Shown here: positions 16,505 to 25,451 of the stretch, in pieces
Layout: each line of letters opens with the position of its first letter
Position numbering within the stretch: position 1 is the first letter of the stretch
NCBI GenBank assembly: GCA_024228935.1
Contig: JAAESX010000242.1
Span: 1 to 36,413 of the forward strand
Reading direction: 5' to 3'
Source of the DNA: Pseudomonadota bacterium
GTDB taxonomy: Bacteria; Myxococcota_A; UBA796; CAJQPC01
Length of the DNA: 36,413 nucleotides
Program-made: the position numbers and the translations under genes
Notes under the pieces: model-generated
What the model was told of the DNA's origin: nothing
What the model saw: only the letters and a program-made list of their open reading frames with translations
The model's database searches: none

Positions 16505-16528
16505 GGTGGTACCTTTTCCACCCAAAGG
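16505..16528 (+). promoter_or_regulatory. Short hairpin and Shine-Dalgarno in front of rel
   Basis: GGTGG (16505-16509) can pair with CCACC (16518-16522) around the loop TACCTTTT, directly followed by AAAGG (16524-16528). AAAGG is 8 bases before the GTG at 16537, which fixes that codon rather than the GTG at 16528 as the start. The hairpin might influence ribosome access or be an operator; nothing further supports a function. Confidence 0.35.
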
Positions 16529-16536
16529 TGCGGTCC

Positions 16537-18699
16537 GTGCTCCGCCTGAACGACCTCCTCGACGACATCTCGGCTTACGCCCCGGACGCAGACATCGACG
16601 TCGTCATGCGGGCGTACTTCTACGCCGCCCAGGCGCACAAGGACCAGTCGCGGAAGAGCGGCGAGGCCTACTTCACCCATCCGCTCGCCGTCGCCGGCAT
16701 CCTGGTCGAGCAGAAGATGGACGTGGACACGGTCGCCACAGCGCTGCTCCACGACGTGCTCGAGGACTGCTTTGTCAGCAAGGAGCAGATCACCGAGACC
16801 TTCAGCCAGACCATCGCCGAGCTGGTCGATGGCGTCACGAAGATCTCCAAGCTCAAGTTCCGCAGCAAGGAAGAGGCGGCCGCGGAGAACTTCCGCAAGA
16901 TGATGGTCGCGATGAGCGAGGACGTCCGCGTCATCCTCGTCAAGCTCGCCGACCGGCTGCACAACATGCGCACGCTCGGCTCGATGCCGGACCACAAGAA
17001 GCGCCGGATCAGCCAGGAGACGCTCGACATCTACGCGCCGCTGGCTGCGCGCCTGGGGCTGACCCCGTGGAAGGTCGAGCTGGAGGATCACTGCCTGGAG
17101 CACCTGCATCCGGAGATCCATGCCGAGCTGGTCCAGCAGATGGAGGAGACCCGCGAGCAGCGCGAGGCCTACATCGAGCGCGTCGCTGCCCAGATCGACC
17201 GGGAGCTCGAGCGCCGCGGCATCAAGGCTCGGAGTGTCGCCGGGCGCGTGAAGCACAACATGAGCATCTACCGGAAGATGCAGTCGCAGAAGGTGGAGTT
17301 CGAGCAGCTCCACGACCTGCTCGCCTTCCGTGTCCTCGTGGACGATCTGACGGGCTGCTACGCCACGCTCGGCTTCGTCCACGCGATCTGGCAGCCCGTG
17401 CCGGACCGCATCAAGGACTACATCGCGATGCCCAAGTCCAATGGGTACAAGAGCCTGCACACCACCGTGATCGGGCCCGATGGACGGCGGATCGAGATCC
17501 AGATCCGCACCCAGGACATGCACGACATCGCCGAGCGCGGCGTCGCGGCCCACTGGAAGTACAAGCAGGGGCACCTGGCGCTCTCGCCCGCCGAGATGGA
17601 CCAGATCTCGCGGCTGCGGAAGGTGTTCGACGCGGCCCGCGAGGTCGAGGATCCCGACGAGTTCATGGAGGCGGTGAAGCTCGACCTCTTCCACAACGAG
17701 GTCTTCGTCTTCACGCCCAAGGGCGACGTCATGGAGTTCCCGCGCGGCGCCACCGCCCTGGACTTCGCGTACGCCGTGCACTCCGAGGTCGGCAACACCT
17801 GCCAGGGGGCCAAGGTCAACGGCCGCATGGTGAAGCTCGAGTACCAGCTGAAGAGCGGCGACACCATCGAGGTCATCCGCGGCAAGAACCAGCACCCGCG
17901 ACGGGGCTGGCTCGAGATCGCCCAGACCAGCCGCGCGCTCGGTCGCATCCGCAAGTACCTGCGCCAGGAGGAACGGGAGACCGGGATCCGCCTGGGCCGG
18001 GACGTACTCGAGAACGAGCTCAAGAAGCGCGGCTCGAGCCTGGCCGCCTGCGTGAAGCAGGGCTCGCTCAAGAAGCTCTGCAAGGAGCACGGGTTCCGCG
18101 ACGTCGAGTCGCTGTTCGTGCACATCACCCAGGGCCACGACCCCATCACCGGGTACGTGCGCGAGCTCCTTCCGGACTTCGACTGGGACGCCGAGGCCAA
18201 CGAGCGGGAAGCGGGGGCGCTCGAGAAGATCCTCAACCGGATCCGCCGACGCTCGAGCAGCCCGGTCCTGATCAGCGGCCAGGAGGACATCCTGGTGGAC
18301 TTCGCGAAGTGCTGCAATCCGCTCCCCGGCGAGCCGGTGGCCGGCTTCATCACCCGTGGTCGCGGCATCAGCGTGCATCGCCGGAAGTGCCGTCAGCTCC
18401 TGGCCCTCGACCCCCAGCGACGCATCCCGGTCGCGTGGGACGGAAACAATGAGAACACCCAGCACACCGGCGGCATCCGCGTCCTGTGCGTCGACCGTCC
18501 CGGCCTGCTCGCGAACATCACGAAGACCTGCACCGAGTCCGGCATCAACATCTCGGCCGCCAACGTCCAGACCCTGGCCGACGACAAGGCCGAGTGTGAC
18601 CTGGAGATCGCTGTGACCGACGTCGACGAGCTGGCGAAGCTCATCCGGCGCCTCGAGAAGATCCGCGGTGTCATCAGCGTGGACCGACTCGCCCGCTAG
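16537..18699 (+). CDS. Bifunctional (p)ppGpp synthetase/hydrolase (Rel/SpoT)
   Basis: The protein has 720 residues from GTG 16537, chosen for its AAAGG at 8-base spacing and because it gives the family N-terminus M-LRLNDLLDDI. Domain order is that of long RSH enzymes. An HD hydrolase (about 20-170; AYFTHPLAVAG, ATALLHDVLED, VKLADRLHNMRTL, all HD residues intact) comes first. The synthetase follows (about 225-345; RIKDYIAMPKSNGYKSLHTT, EIQIRT) with the RxKD version of the Mg-binding motif typical of bifunctional Rel/SpoT rather than RelA. Then come TGS (about 375-435), a helical/CC region (VDFAKCCNPLPGEPVAGFIT) and ACT (about 645-715; VDRPGLLANITKTC). It makes and degrades the stringent-response alarmone and should respond to the ribosome through TGS, CC and ACT. 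Confidence 0.96.
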   Translation: MLRLNDLLDDISAYAPDADIDVVMRAYFYAAQAHKDQSRKSGEAYFTHPLAVAGILVEQKMDVDTVATALLHDVLEDCFVSKEQITETFSQTIAELVDGVTKISKLKFRSKEEAAAENFRKMMVAMSEDVRVILVKLADRLHNMRTLGSMPDHKKRRISQETLDIYAPLAARLGLTPWKVELEDHCLEHLHPEIHAELVQQMEETREQREAYIERVAAQIDRELERRGIKARSVAGRVKHNMSIYRKMQSQKVEFEQLHDLLAFRVLVDDLTGCYATLGFVHAIWQPVPDRIKDYIAMPKSNGYKSLHTTVIGPDGRRIEIQIRTQDMHDIAERGVAAHWKYKQGHLALSPAEMDQISRLRKVFDAAREVEDPDEFMEAVKLDLFHNEVFVFTPKGDVMEFPRGATALDFAYAVHSEVGNTCQGAKVNGRMVKLEYQLKSGDTIEVIRGKNQHPRRGWLEIAQTSRALGRIRKYLRQEERETGIRLGRDVLENELKKRGSSLAACVKQGSLKKLCKEHGFRDVESLFVHITQGHDPITGYVRELLPDFDWDAEANEREAGALEKILNRIRRRSSSPVLISGQEDILVDFAKCCNPLPGEPVAGFITRGRGISVHRRKCRQLLALDPQRRIPVAWDGNNENTQHTGGIRVLCVDRPGLLANITKTCTESGINISAANVQTLADDKAECDLEIAVTDVDELAKLIRRLEKIRGVISVDRLAR

Positions 18700-18711
18700 C
18701 GGCGCCCACGG

Positions 18712-18717
18712 TTAGCT
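18712..18717 (+). promoter_or_regulatory. Possible -10 box (TTAGCT) for leaderless coaX
   Basis: TTAGCT occupies -13 to -8 relative to the A of the coaX ATG, the same geometry as TTAGAC before yicC. Only GGGG at 3-base spacing could serve as a ribosome site. There is no recognisable -35 hexamer, and rel ends only 12 bases upstream of the box. Confidence 0.3.
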
Positions 18718-18724
18718 GGGGCCC

Positions 18725-19495
18725 ATGCTGCTGGTCATCGACGTCGGGAACACGAACACGGTCATCGGGCTCATGCGTGGCGTCGAGGTGCACGAGCGCT
18801 TCCGCATCACCACCAAGCAGCGCACCACCGACGAGTTCGGCCTCGTCTTGCGCGAGCTCCTGAAGCTGCACGGCCACAGCCCCGCGGACGTCACGGGCTG
18901 CATCGTCAGCTGTGTGGTGCCGAGCACGCTGTTCAACATCGACAAGGCCTGTCGCCAGTACATGGACGTCGAGCCGCTGGTCGTCGGGCGAGGCCTGAAG
19001 ACCGGCATGCGCGTCCGGGTGGACAACCCGCGCGAGGTCGGGAGTGACCGGATCGTGAACGCGGTGGCGGCCCTGGAGAAGTGGTCGCCGGCGCTGGTCC
19101 TGGTCGACTTCGGGACGGCCACGACGTTCGACTGCGTGGACAAGCGAGGCGACTACGTCGGCGGAGCCATCGCGCCGGGCATGCGGATCTCGGCCGAGGC
19201 GCTCTTCAACAAGACGTCGAAGCTCCCCCGCGTCGAGGTCAAGCGCCCGAAGAACGTGATTGGGACGAACACCGTCGCCGCGATGCAGTCGGGACTCTTC
19301 TTCGGCTACGTCGGCCTCGTCGATCACCTGGCCAGGAGGTGCAAGGAAGCGCTCGGGGGCGACGTTCGCTGCGTCGCGACCGGCGGCTTCTCGAACCTCA
19401 TCGGGCGCGCCTGCGACGAGATCGACCACGTGGATGAGCACCTGACGCTGCGAGGACTCTCGCTGCTGCACTCCAGGAACATCTCAACGCGTTGA
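18725..19495 (+). CDS. coaX: Type III pantothenate kinase
   Basis: This 256-residue enzyme makes 4'-phosphopantothenate, the first committed step to coenzyme A. CoaX belongs to the ASKHA superfamily. Its phosphate-binding motif is DVGNTNTVIGL at 6-16, the catalytic acid region GSDRIVNA is at 107-114 (D108), and VDFGTATTFDCVD at 128-139 plus GGAIAPGM close the active site. All are intact and the length is normal. In many bacteria coaX is next to birA, which is absent here. It lies 25 bases after rel, and its own stop codon overlaps the likely promoter of the next gene. Confidence 0.96.
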   Translation: MLLVIDVGNTNTVIGLMRGVEVHERFRITTKQRTTDEFGLVLRELLKLHGHSPADVTGCIVSCVVPSTLFNIDKACRQYMDVEPLVVGRGLKTGMRVRVDNPREVGSDRIVNAVAALEKWSPALVLVDFGTATTFDCVDKRGDYVGGAIAPGMRISAEALFNKTSKLPRVEVKRPKNVIGTNTVAAMQSGLFFGYVGLVDHLARRCKEALGGDVRCVATGGFSNLIGRACDEIDHVDEHLTLRGLSLLHSRNISTR

Positions 19496-19520
19496 TTCCA
19501 GAGGTTGGGTTCATTACGTT
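19492..19520 (+). promoter_or_regulatory. Sigma-70-like promoter for the EF-G paralogue
   Basis: TTGATT (19492-19497) and TACGTT (19515-19520) are separated by exactly 17 bases, and the -10 hexamer keeps the TA...T core. Transcription would start near 19527. That leaves a 25-base leader with GAGG (19541-19544) 7 bases before the ATG at 19552. The -35 box overlaps the coaX stop codon. Confidence 0.45.
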
Positions 19521-19551
19521 TCGGGTCTCTCTCTCCCACTGAGGCTCGACA

Positions 19552-21633
19552 ATGCCCTACGCCCCCTCTGACATCCGCAACATCGCCCTCGTCGGGCACG
19601 GCGTCAGCGGCAAGACCTCGCTCGCGGAGGCGCTGTTGTTCAACACGGGCGCGACCTCGCGACTGGGCGAGGCGGGATCTGCGACCTCGACGCTGGACTT
19701 CGAGCCCGAAGAGCACAAGCGAGGCGGCACGATCGGTTCCTCGTTCGCCTGGGTCGAGCACGACGGACACAAGGTCAACGTCATCGATACCCCCGGCGAT
19801 GGCAACTTCATCTTCGACGCCTTCACCGCGATGCAGGGCGCCGACGCCGCGTACATCGTCGTCAGCGCGCCGGACGGCATCGAGGTGCAGACCGAGGCGG
19901 TCTACCGCCGCGCCGTCGAGCTGGGCATCCCGCGCGTCTTCGTGCTGAACAAGATGGACCGCGAGCGCGCCGACTACAAGAAGGTGCTCGCCGAGATCGA
20001 GGAGAACTTCGGCGCCAAGCCCGTGCCCCTGCAGGTGCCCCTGGGCCAGGAGGACAGCTTCGGGGGCGTCGTCTCCCTGATGCAGATGAAGGCCCTCCGC
20101 TACAAGCGCGACGGCTCCGGCGCCTCGGAGAAGGGCGCCATCCCGGACGAGCTGTCCGAGGCCGTCGCGGCGGCGTGGGAGAACCTGGTCGAGTGCGTCG
20201 CGGAGACCGACGAGGAGCTCCTCGAGAAGTATCTCGACACGTTCGAGCTCTCCGAGGACGAGGTGAAGCGCGGCTTCCAGGCAGCGCTGAAGAAGGGCGA
20301 ACTCGTCCCGGTCCTGTACACGTGTGCGACCGGGAACGTGGCCGTCCAGGCCCTGCTCGACCTGGCGGTCTGGGCGGTCCCGAGCCCGCTGGAGCGCGAG
20401 CCGTTCGACGGCACGGACGCCACGGGCGACCCCATCGAGGTCGTCGTCGCCGAGGACGGCCCGTTCTACGCCCAGGTCGTGAAGACCTTCATGGACGAGT
20501 TCTCGGGCAAGGTGACCATCTTCCGCGTGTTCAGCGGGACCTCGCCGACGGATGGCGGTGTCACGAACACCAGCAACGGCGGGCACGAGCGACTGGGCGC
20601 CCTGTACGCGCTCCGCGGCACGAACCGCGACGCCGTCCAGCACGCCGTCACGGGGGACATCGTCTCGGTGGCCAAGCTCAAGGACACGCACACCAACGAG
20701 ACGCTCACGGACAGCGGCACCGCCGCGCTTCCCGCCCAGACCTACCCGGCGCCGATGATGGAGTACACCATCACCGCGACGAGCAAGGGCGACGAGGACA
20801 AGCTGAAGACCGCCGTCGAGCGCCTCATCGAGGAGGACCCGACGCTGGTCCGTGGCTACGACGACCTGTCGAAGGCCATGGTGCTCCGCGGCATGGGCCA
20901 GGCCCACCTGGACCTCTCGGTCGAGAAGATGCGCCGGAAGTTCAAGGTGGCGGTCGCGACCGACCTGCCCGCCGTCCCGTACCGGGAGACGCTGCGCAAG
21001 CCGGTCAAGCACGTCGAGGGCAAGCACAAGAAGCAGACCGGCGGTGCCGGCCAGTTCGGTGTGTGCTTCCTCGACGTCGAGCCGCTGCCGCGGAACTCCG
21101 GCTTCGAGTTCGTGGACAAGATCCACGGCGGCTCGATCCCGAAGCAGCTCATCCCCTCGGTCGAGAAGGGCATTCGTGCTCGCATGGGGAGCGGCCCGGC
21201 GGCCGGGTACCCCATCGTCGACTTCCGGGTCACGCTGACCGACGGCAAGTACCACCCCGTCGACAGCAAGGACGTCGCGTTCCAGATGGCCGGGAGCAAG
21301 GGCCTCCAGGCCGCGCTCGTGAAGGGCGGGGTCAAGATCCTCGAGCCCGTCTACAACATGCACATCGTCGTTCCGAGCGAGTCCATGGGCGACATCATGG
21401 GTGACATCACGAGCCGTCGTGGTCGCGTCATGGGCATGGAGCCGCGCGGGAACAAGACCGTCATCGAGGCCAGCGCTCCGCTCGCCGAGATCCAGCGCTA
21501 CGCACCCGACCTGCGGTCCATGACCGCGGGCAAGGGCACGTTCACGATGGACTTCGGAGGGTACGAGGAGGTCCCGGGCAACCTGCAGGACAAGATCATC
21601 GCGGAGAGCCCCTTCCGCCGGGAGCACGAATGA
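19552..21633 (+). CDS. Elongation factor G paralogue (EF-G-like GTPase)
   Basis: The 693-residue protein has the full EF-G domain layout: GTPase domain (about 8-265), beta-barrel domain II (about 285-385), and domains III, IV and V (about 390-690; YNMHIVVPSESMGDIMGDIT lies in domain V). The P-loop is GHGVSGKT (15-22) rather than the AHIDAGKT of canonical EF-G, switch I reads KRGGTI (56-61), and G3 is DTPGD (79-83), so the catalytic histidine of DTPGH is missing; NKMD (133-136) is intact. These are features of the divergent second EF-G subfamily, whose members may have little or specialised translocase activity. No rpsL, rpsG or tuf genes are nearby, unlike the housekeeping fusA. Its stop overlaps the next start. 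Confidence 0.9.
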   Translation: MPYAPSDIRNIALVGHGVSGKTSLAEALLFNTGATSRLGEAGSATSTLDFEPEEHKRGGTIGSSFAWVEHDGHKVNVIDTPGDGNFIFDAFTAMQGADAAYIVVSAPDGIEVQTEAVYRRAVELGIPRVFVLNKMDRERADYKKVLAEIEENFGAKPVPLQVPLGQEDSFGGVVSLMQMKALRYKRDGSGASEKGAIPDELSEAVAAAWENLVECVAETDEELLEKYLDTFELSEDEVKRGFQAALKKGELVPVLYTCATGNVAVQALLDLAVWAVPSPLEREPFDGTDATGDPIEVVVAEDGPFYAQVVKTFMDEFSGKVTIFRVFSGTSPTDGGVTNTSNGGHERLGALYALRGTNRDAVQHAVTGDIVSVAKLKDTHTNETLTDSGTAALPAQTYPAPMMEYTITATSKGDEDKLKTAVERLIEEDPTLVRGYDDLSKAMVLRGMGQAHLDLSVEKMRRKFKVAVATDLPAVPYRETLRKPVKHVEGKHKKQTGGAGQFGVCFLDVEPLPRNSGFEFVDKIHGGSIPKQLIPSVEKGIRARMGSGPAAGYPIVDFRVTLTDGKYHPVDSKDVAFQMAGSKGLQAALVKGGVKILEPVYNMHIVVPSESMGDIMGDITSRRGRVMGMEPRGNKTVIEASAPLAEIQRYAPDLRSMTAGKGTFTMDFGGYEEVPGNLQDKIIAESPFRREHE

Positions 21634-22004
21634 TCGCGCTCCTCCTCGGGCTCGGGCTCGGCTGTGGCGACAAGGACCCGGCGGGGGACTCGGCCGTGGT
21701 CGAGGCCGACGCGGACACCGATGCCGACAGCGACACGGACACGGACACGGATGCCGACGCAGACTCGGACTCCGATACGGACGCCGACCCCGTTCGGGGC
21801 GAGCAGATCTACCAGCAGACTTGCGGCAGCGACTACTGCCACGGCGGCGACACCATCCACGACGAGCGCGTGCCGGTGATGACCGACGACGAGATCCGGA
21901 CGGTGATGATCGACGGGTACAACTACATGCCCGCCCAGGGGCTGCCGGCCCACGACGTCGAGAACGTGCTCAGCTACCTGCGCCAGGAGTACGGCGGAGG
22001 CTGA
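21630..22004 (+). CDS. Small cytochrome c-like lipoprotein with CX4CH motif and Asp-rich linker
   Basis: The ATG overlaps the EF-G paralogue's TGA and has GGGAG 6 bases upstream. The 124-residue product starts MIALLLGLGLGC, so C12 is the lipidated cysteine after a short uncharged signal. Residues 26-53 are almost purely Asp alternating with Ala, Thr and Ser, a flexible acidic spacer. The C-terminal 65 residues look like a class I cytochrome c: haem motif C65-GSDY-C70-H71 and a likely axial methionine in YNYMPAQG (M100), followed by a terminal helix (HDVENVLSYLRQEYG). The spacing is four residues, not two, between the cysteines. It should be a periplasm-facing membrane-anchored electron carrier if haem attaches; no oxidase or reductase partner is nearby. 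Confidence 0.78.
   Translation: MIALLLGLGLGCGDKDPAGDSAVVEADADTDADSDTDTDTDADADSDSDTDADPVRGEQIYQQTCGSDYCHGGDTIHDERVPVMTDDEIRTVMIDGYNYMPAQGLPAHDVENVLSYLRQEYGGG
21705..21788 (+). repeat. Low-complexity Asp-X repeat (GAC/GAT-rich) within the cytochrome-like lipoprotein
   Basis: The DNA is a degenerate run of six-base units such as gacacg and gatgcc encoding Asp-Thr, Asp-Ala and Asp-Ser pairs. Unit loss or gain would keep the reading frame, so length variation between strains is expected. Such acidic linkers tether globular domains to lipid anchors in Myxococcota-like lipoproteins. Confidence 0.7.
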
Positions 22005-22005
22005 C

Positions 22006-23262
22006 TCAGCCCTGCTTCTCCGTCCGCTGCTTCACGATCTTCAGCGCCATCTTGCTGATGACGGCGCTGACGTTCTTGTTCCGCGACAGGTGCGCGACGT
22101 CGGAGCGCTGGAGCTGCGAGACGAACCCCGCGGCGATGCTGACGGGGGTCTTCGGATTGTTCACCAGGGCGAGCCGGACCTGGTACTTCCGCAGGTACTC
22201 CCGGTTCGAGGCGATCTCGCGCAAGACATCCATGTGGAGGTTCTTGTTGATGGCGGCCGAGGCCGCCTCGCTGTCGCTCATGCGGCCCGACTTCACGACC
22301 GCGACCGCCACCGACTTGTTGTTGTCGCGCAGCAGGAGCTTCCGGGCCTCGGCGTTGCCCAGGTAGGCGAGCTTGATCTTCTTGCCGATGTTCATCTCGG
22401 CGATCATGTCGGCCCTGCCCTTGACCTCGTCCGAGGACAGGTCCCGGTCCGTGGTCAGGCGCTTCTGGAACTCGTCGGCCTCGTCCTCGAACCCGAAGTG
22501 GAAGCCCTCGCGCAGGTCCTCGACCGTCGCCTTGCTCTCGAGCACCATGATGTCGAGCCGGTCGGCCACGTCGGCGTTCGTGAAGGGGGAGGCGAGTCCC
22601 AGCAGAGCGGCCTCGATCTCGGCCTCGACGTTGCGAGTCGTCAGGTCCTTCACCCGGACGAGCTTGCGTGAGGTGAACGCCGCGTCCTCGCCCTCCTGAC
22701 CGTCGCGGATGACACGCGGGCCGCCCTCGAGCCCGTCGTCGTCTTCGTCCTCGGGCAGCATCCGCTGCATCCGCAGGAACGCCGCGACGCGCTCGGCCTC
22801 GTGCTCCTCGATGTGAGGGTTCTTCTTGAAGTCCAGGTACACCTTGGGCGTCATCAGGAGACGCTCGTAGTTCCGGACGACCAGGTCCTTCAGCTCGCCG
22901 GACGCGATGCGTGCGATGCGACGGGCGGTGCGGTCGTTCATCGTGGCGAAGCTGTAGATGCGCGTCAGGACCGGCTCGTCGGCCCGCTTCTCGACCACGA
23001 ACTCCAGGATCTTCGGGTGCGTGCGCTGGCTCAGCGCGGAGATCAGCGTGTCGGCCGAGGACGTGGCGAACCAGGCCTCGGCCTGCTGCTTCACGCCCGG
23101 GTTGCGGTCGCCGACCAGGACGTAGTTCATCGCCAGTTGGATGTCGGGCGGGAGTTCCAGCTCTCCGGAGATGAGCTGGAGCTTGGGGCCGGCGTCGGCC
23201 TCCTGACCCAGCTTGCTGCGGTGCTCTTGCGGGATCCCGAGTCGGTCGAACGGTACGCTCAT
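22006..23262 (-). CDS. Conserved uncharacterised alpha-helical protein
   Basis: This 418-residue, probably cytoplasmic protein has no signal peptide or membrane segment. The N-terminal half (about 40-165) consists of helical repeats resembling HEAT/leucine-rich-variant units (GDRNPGVKQQAEAWFA, LSQRTHPKILEFVVEKR). An acidic low-complexity linker follows (168-195). The C-terminal half (about 290-415) is more conserved in character: NIGKKIKLAYLGNAEARKLL, REIASNREYLRKYQVRLALV, NNPKTPVSIA, LSRNKNVSAVI. I recall similar C-terminal sequences in unannotated proteins of Deltaproteobacteria, but no function is known. It lies 9 bases downstream of ald on the same strand and lacks an obvious Shine-Dalgarno, so it may depend on ald translation. 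Its stop is one base from the convergent lipoprotein stop. Confidence 0.8.
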   Translation of the reverse strand: MSVPFDRLGIPQEHRSKLGQEADAGPKLQLISGELELPPDIQLAMNYVLVGDRNPGVKQQAEAWFATSSADTLISALSQRTHPKILEFVVEKRADEPVLTRIYSFATMNDRTARRIARIASGELKDLVVRNYERLLMTPKVYLDFKKNPHIEEHEAERVAAFLRMQRMLPEDEDDDGLEGGPRVIRDGQEGEDAAFTSRKLVRVKDLTTRNVEAEIEAALLGLASPFTNADVADRLDIMVLESKATVEDLREGFHFGFEDEADEFQKRLTTDRDLSSDEVKGRADMIAEMNIGKKIKLAYLGNAEARKLLLRDNNKSVAVAVVKSGRMSDSEAASAAINKNLHMDVLREIASNREYLRKYQVRLALVNNPKTPVSIAAGFVSQLQRSDVAHLSRNKNVSAVISKMALKIVKQRTEKQG

Positions 23263-23271
23263 GCCGACAGG

Positions 23272-24372
23272 CTACCAGGGCGAATGGGGGTGCCCCAGCG
23301 CATCCGCCACCGCCTTGCATGTGACCTGGCCATGCGCGACGTTCAGCCCGCGTGCCAGGACGGGGTCGGCACGGAGCGCGGCCTCCCAGCCCATGTCCGC
23401 GATGCGCAGCCCGTACGGGATGGTCGCGTTGTTGAGCGCGAACGTCGAGGTGCGGGCGACGGCGCCCGGCATGTTCGCGACCGCGTAGTGCACGATGCCG
23501 TCGACGATGTAGGTCGGCTCGGCATGGGTGGTCGCGTGCGTCGTCTCGGCGCAGCCCCCCTGATCGACAGCGACGTCGACCAGCGCGGCTCCGGGCTTCA
23601 TCAGGCTGAGCATGTCCCGCGTGATGAGCTTGGGAGCGACGGCGCCGGCGACGAGCACCGCGCCGATGACCAGGTCCGACTCGCCGAGCAGGCGCTCGAC
23701 GTTGTACGGGTTGCTGTGGAGCGTCTTCACGCGTCCGCGGTAGCTCTCGTCGAACCAGCGCAGGCGGTCCAGGTCGAGGTCGATGACCGTGACGTCGGCG
23801 CCCAGTCCGACCGCCATCTGGACGGCGTTCTGGCCGACGGTGCCGCCGCCGAGGACCATGACGCGGCCGGGCTCGACGCCGGGGACACCACCCAGGAGCA
23901 CCCCCCGTCCTCCCTGGTGGCGGGTGAGGCACAGCGCGCCGGCCTGCACGCTCAGGCGACCGGCGACCTCGGACATCGGGGTCAGCAGCGGGAGCGCGCC
24001 GTCGTCCAGCGTGACCGTCTCGTACGCGATGCCCACGACGCCCGCTTCGAGCAGCGCGCGCGCTTGGTCCGGGTCGGGGGCCAGATGCAGGTACGTGTAG
24101 AGGATCTGTCCCTCGCGGAGCAGGCCGTACTCGGCGGGCAGGGGCTCCTTGACCTTCCAGATCATGTCCGCGCGGCCGAAGACCTCTTCGGCGGTCGGCA
24201 CGATCTCGGCACCCACCCGGATGTACTCGTCGTCCGGGAGGCCGCTTCCCGCGCCGGCTCCCTGCTGCAGGAGCACGGTGTGTCCAGCCCGGACGAGGGC
24301 CTTCACACCCGCGGGCACCAGCCCCACTCGGTTCTCCTGGGGCTTGATCTCGCCGGGGACACCAATGATCAC
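23272..24372 (-). CDS. ald: Alanine dehydrogenase
   Basis: This NAD-dependent enzyme interconverts L-alanine with pyruvate and ammonia. From GTG 24372 the 366-residue product starts M-IIGVPGEIKPQENRV, and the catalytic residues fall at R15, K75, H96 and D270, the same numbers as in Mycobacterium tuberculosis Ald. This supports 24372 over the in-frame GTG at 24378, and an AGGT lies 6 bases before it. The Rossmann motif VMVLGGGTVGQNAVQMA is at 171-187 and AVDQGG at 268-273. It is upstream of the uncharacterised 22006 gene and divergent from phoH; their promoters share a 71-base region. Confidence 0.96.
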   Translation of the reverse strand: MIIGVPGEIKPQENRVGLVPAGVKALVRAGHTVLLQQGAGAGSGLPDDEYIRVGAEIVPTAEEVFGRADMIWKVKEPLPAEYGLLREGQILYTYLHLAPDPDQARALLEAGVVGIAYETVTLDDGALPLLTPMSEVAGRLSVQAGALCLTRHQGGRGVLLGGVPGVEPGRVMVLGGGTVGQNAVQMAVGLGADVTVIDLDLDRLRWFDESYRGRVKTLHSNPYNVERLLGESDLVIGAVLVAGAVAPKLITRDMLSLMKPGAALVDVAVDQGGCAETTHATTHAEPTYIVDGIVHYAVANMPGAVARTSTFALNNATIPYGLRIADMGWEAALRADPVLARGLNVAHGQVTCKAVADALGHPHSPW

Positions 24373-24388
24373 GGTCACACCTGTTGGG

Positions 24389-24418
24389 TTGGCCTTGGTC
24401 TAACCCGGGGCTTAGGTT
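24389..24418 (+). promoter_or_regulatory. Possible sigma-70 promoter for phoH-pgpH-ybeY
   Basis: TTGGCC (24389-24394) and TAGGTT (24413-24418, TA...T core) are 18 bases apart, upstream of a good Shine-Dalgarno CTGGAGG (24431-24437) 6 bases before the phoH ATG. On the opposite strand TTAGAC (24402-24397) could be the -10 box of ald, so the two promoters may overlap back to back. Confidence 0.35.
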
Positions 24419-24443
24419 CGGCCGGTTGCCCTGGAGGCCACGC

Positions 24444-25447
<1,004 letters not shown>

Positions 25448-25451
<4 letters not shown>

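Noticed and set aside
16486..18465. Long open frames on both strands overlapping rel
   Set aside because: The rel frame carries all RSH motifs; the other frames have none and exist only because stop codons are rare at this GC content.
19324..21627. A 767-residue open frame on the minus strand, opposite the EF-G paralogue
   Set aside because: It lies entirely antisense to a well-supported gene and has low-complexity, Leu/Val/Arg/Asp-rich composition typical of the shadow frame in GC-rich DNA.
21999..22011. Perfect palindrome GGCTGACTCAGCC spanning both convergent stop codons, as a bidirectional terminator
   Set aside because: The one-base centre leaves only a four-pair stem once a loop forms, and no T run flanks it. 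Two facing TGA codons account for much of the symmetry.
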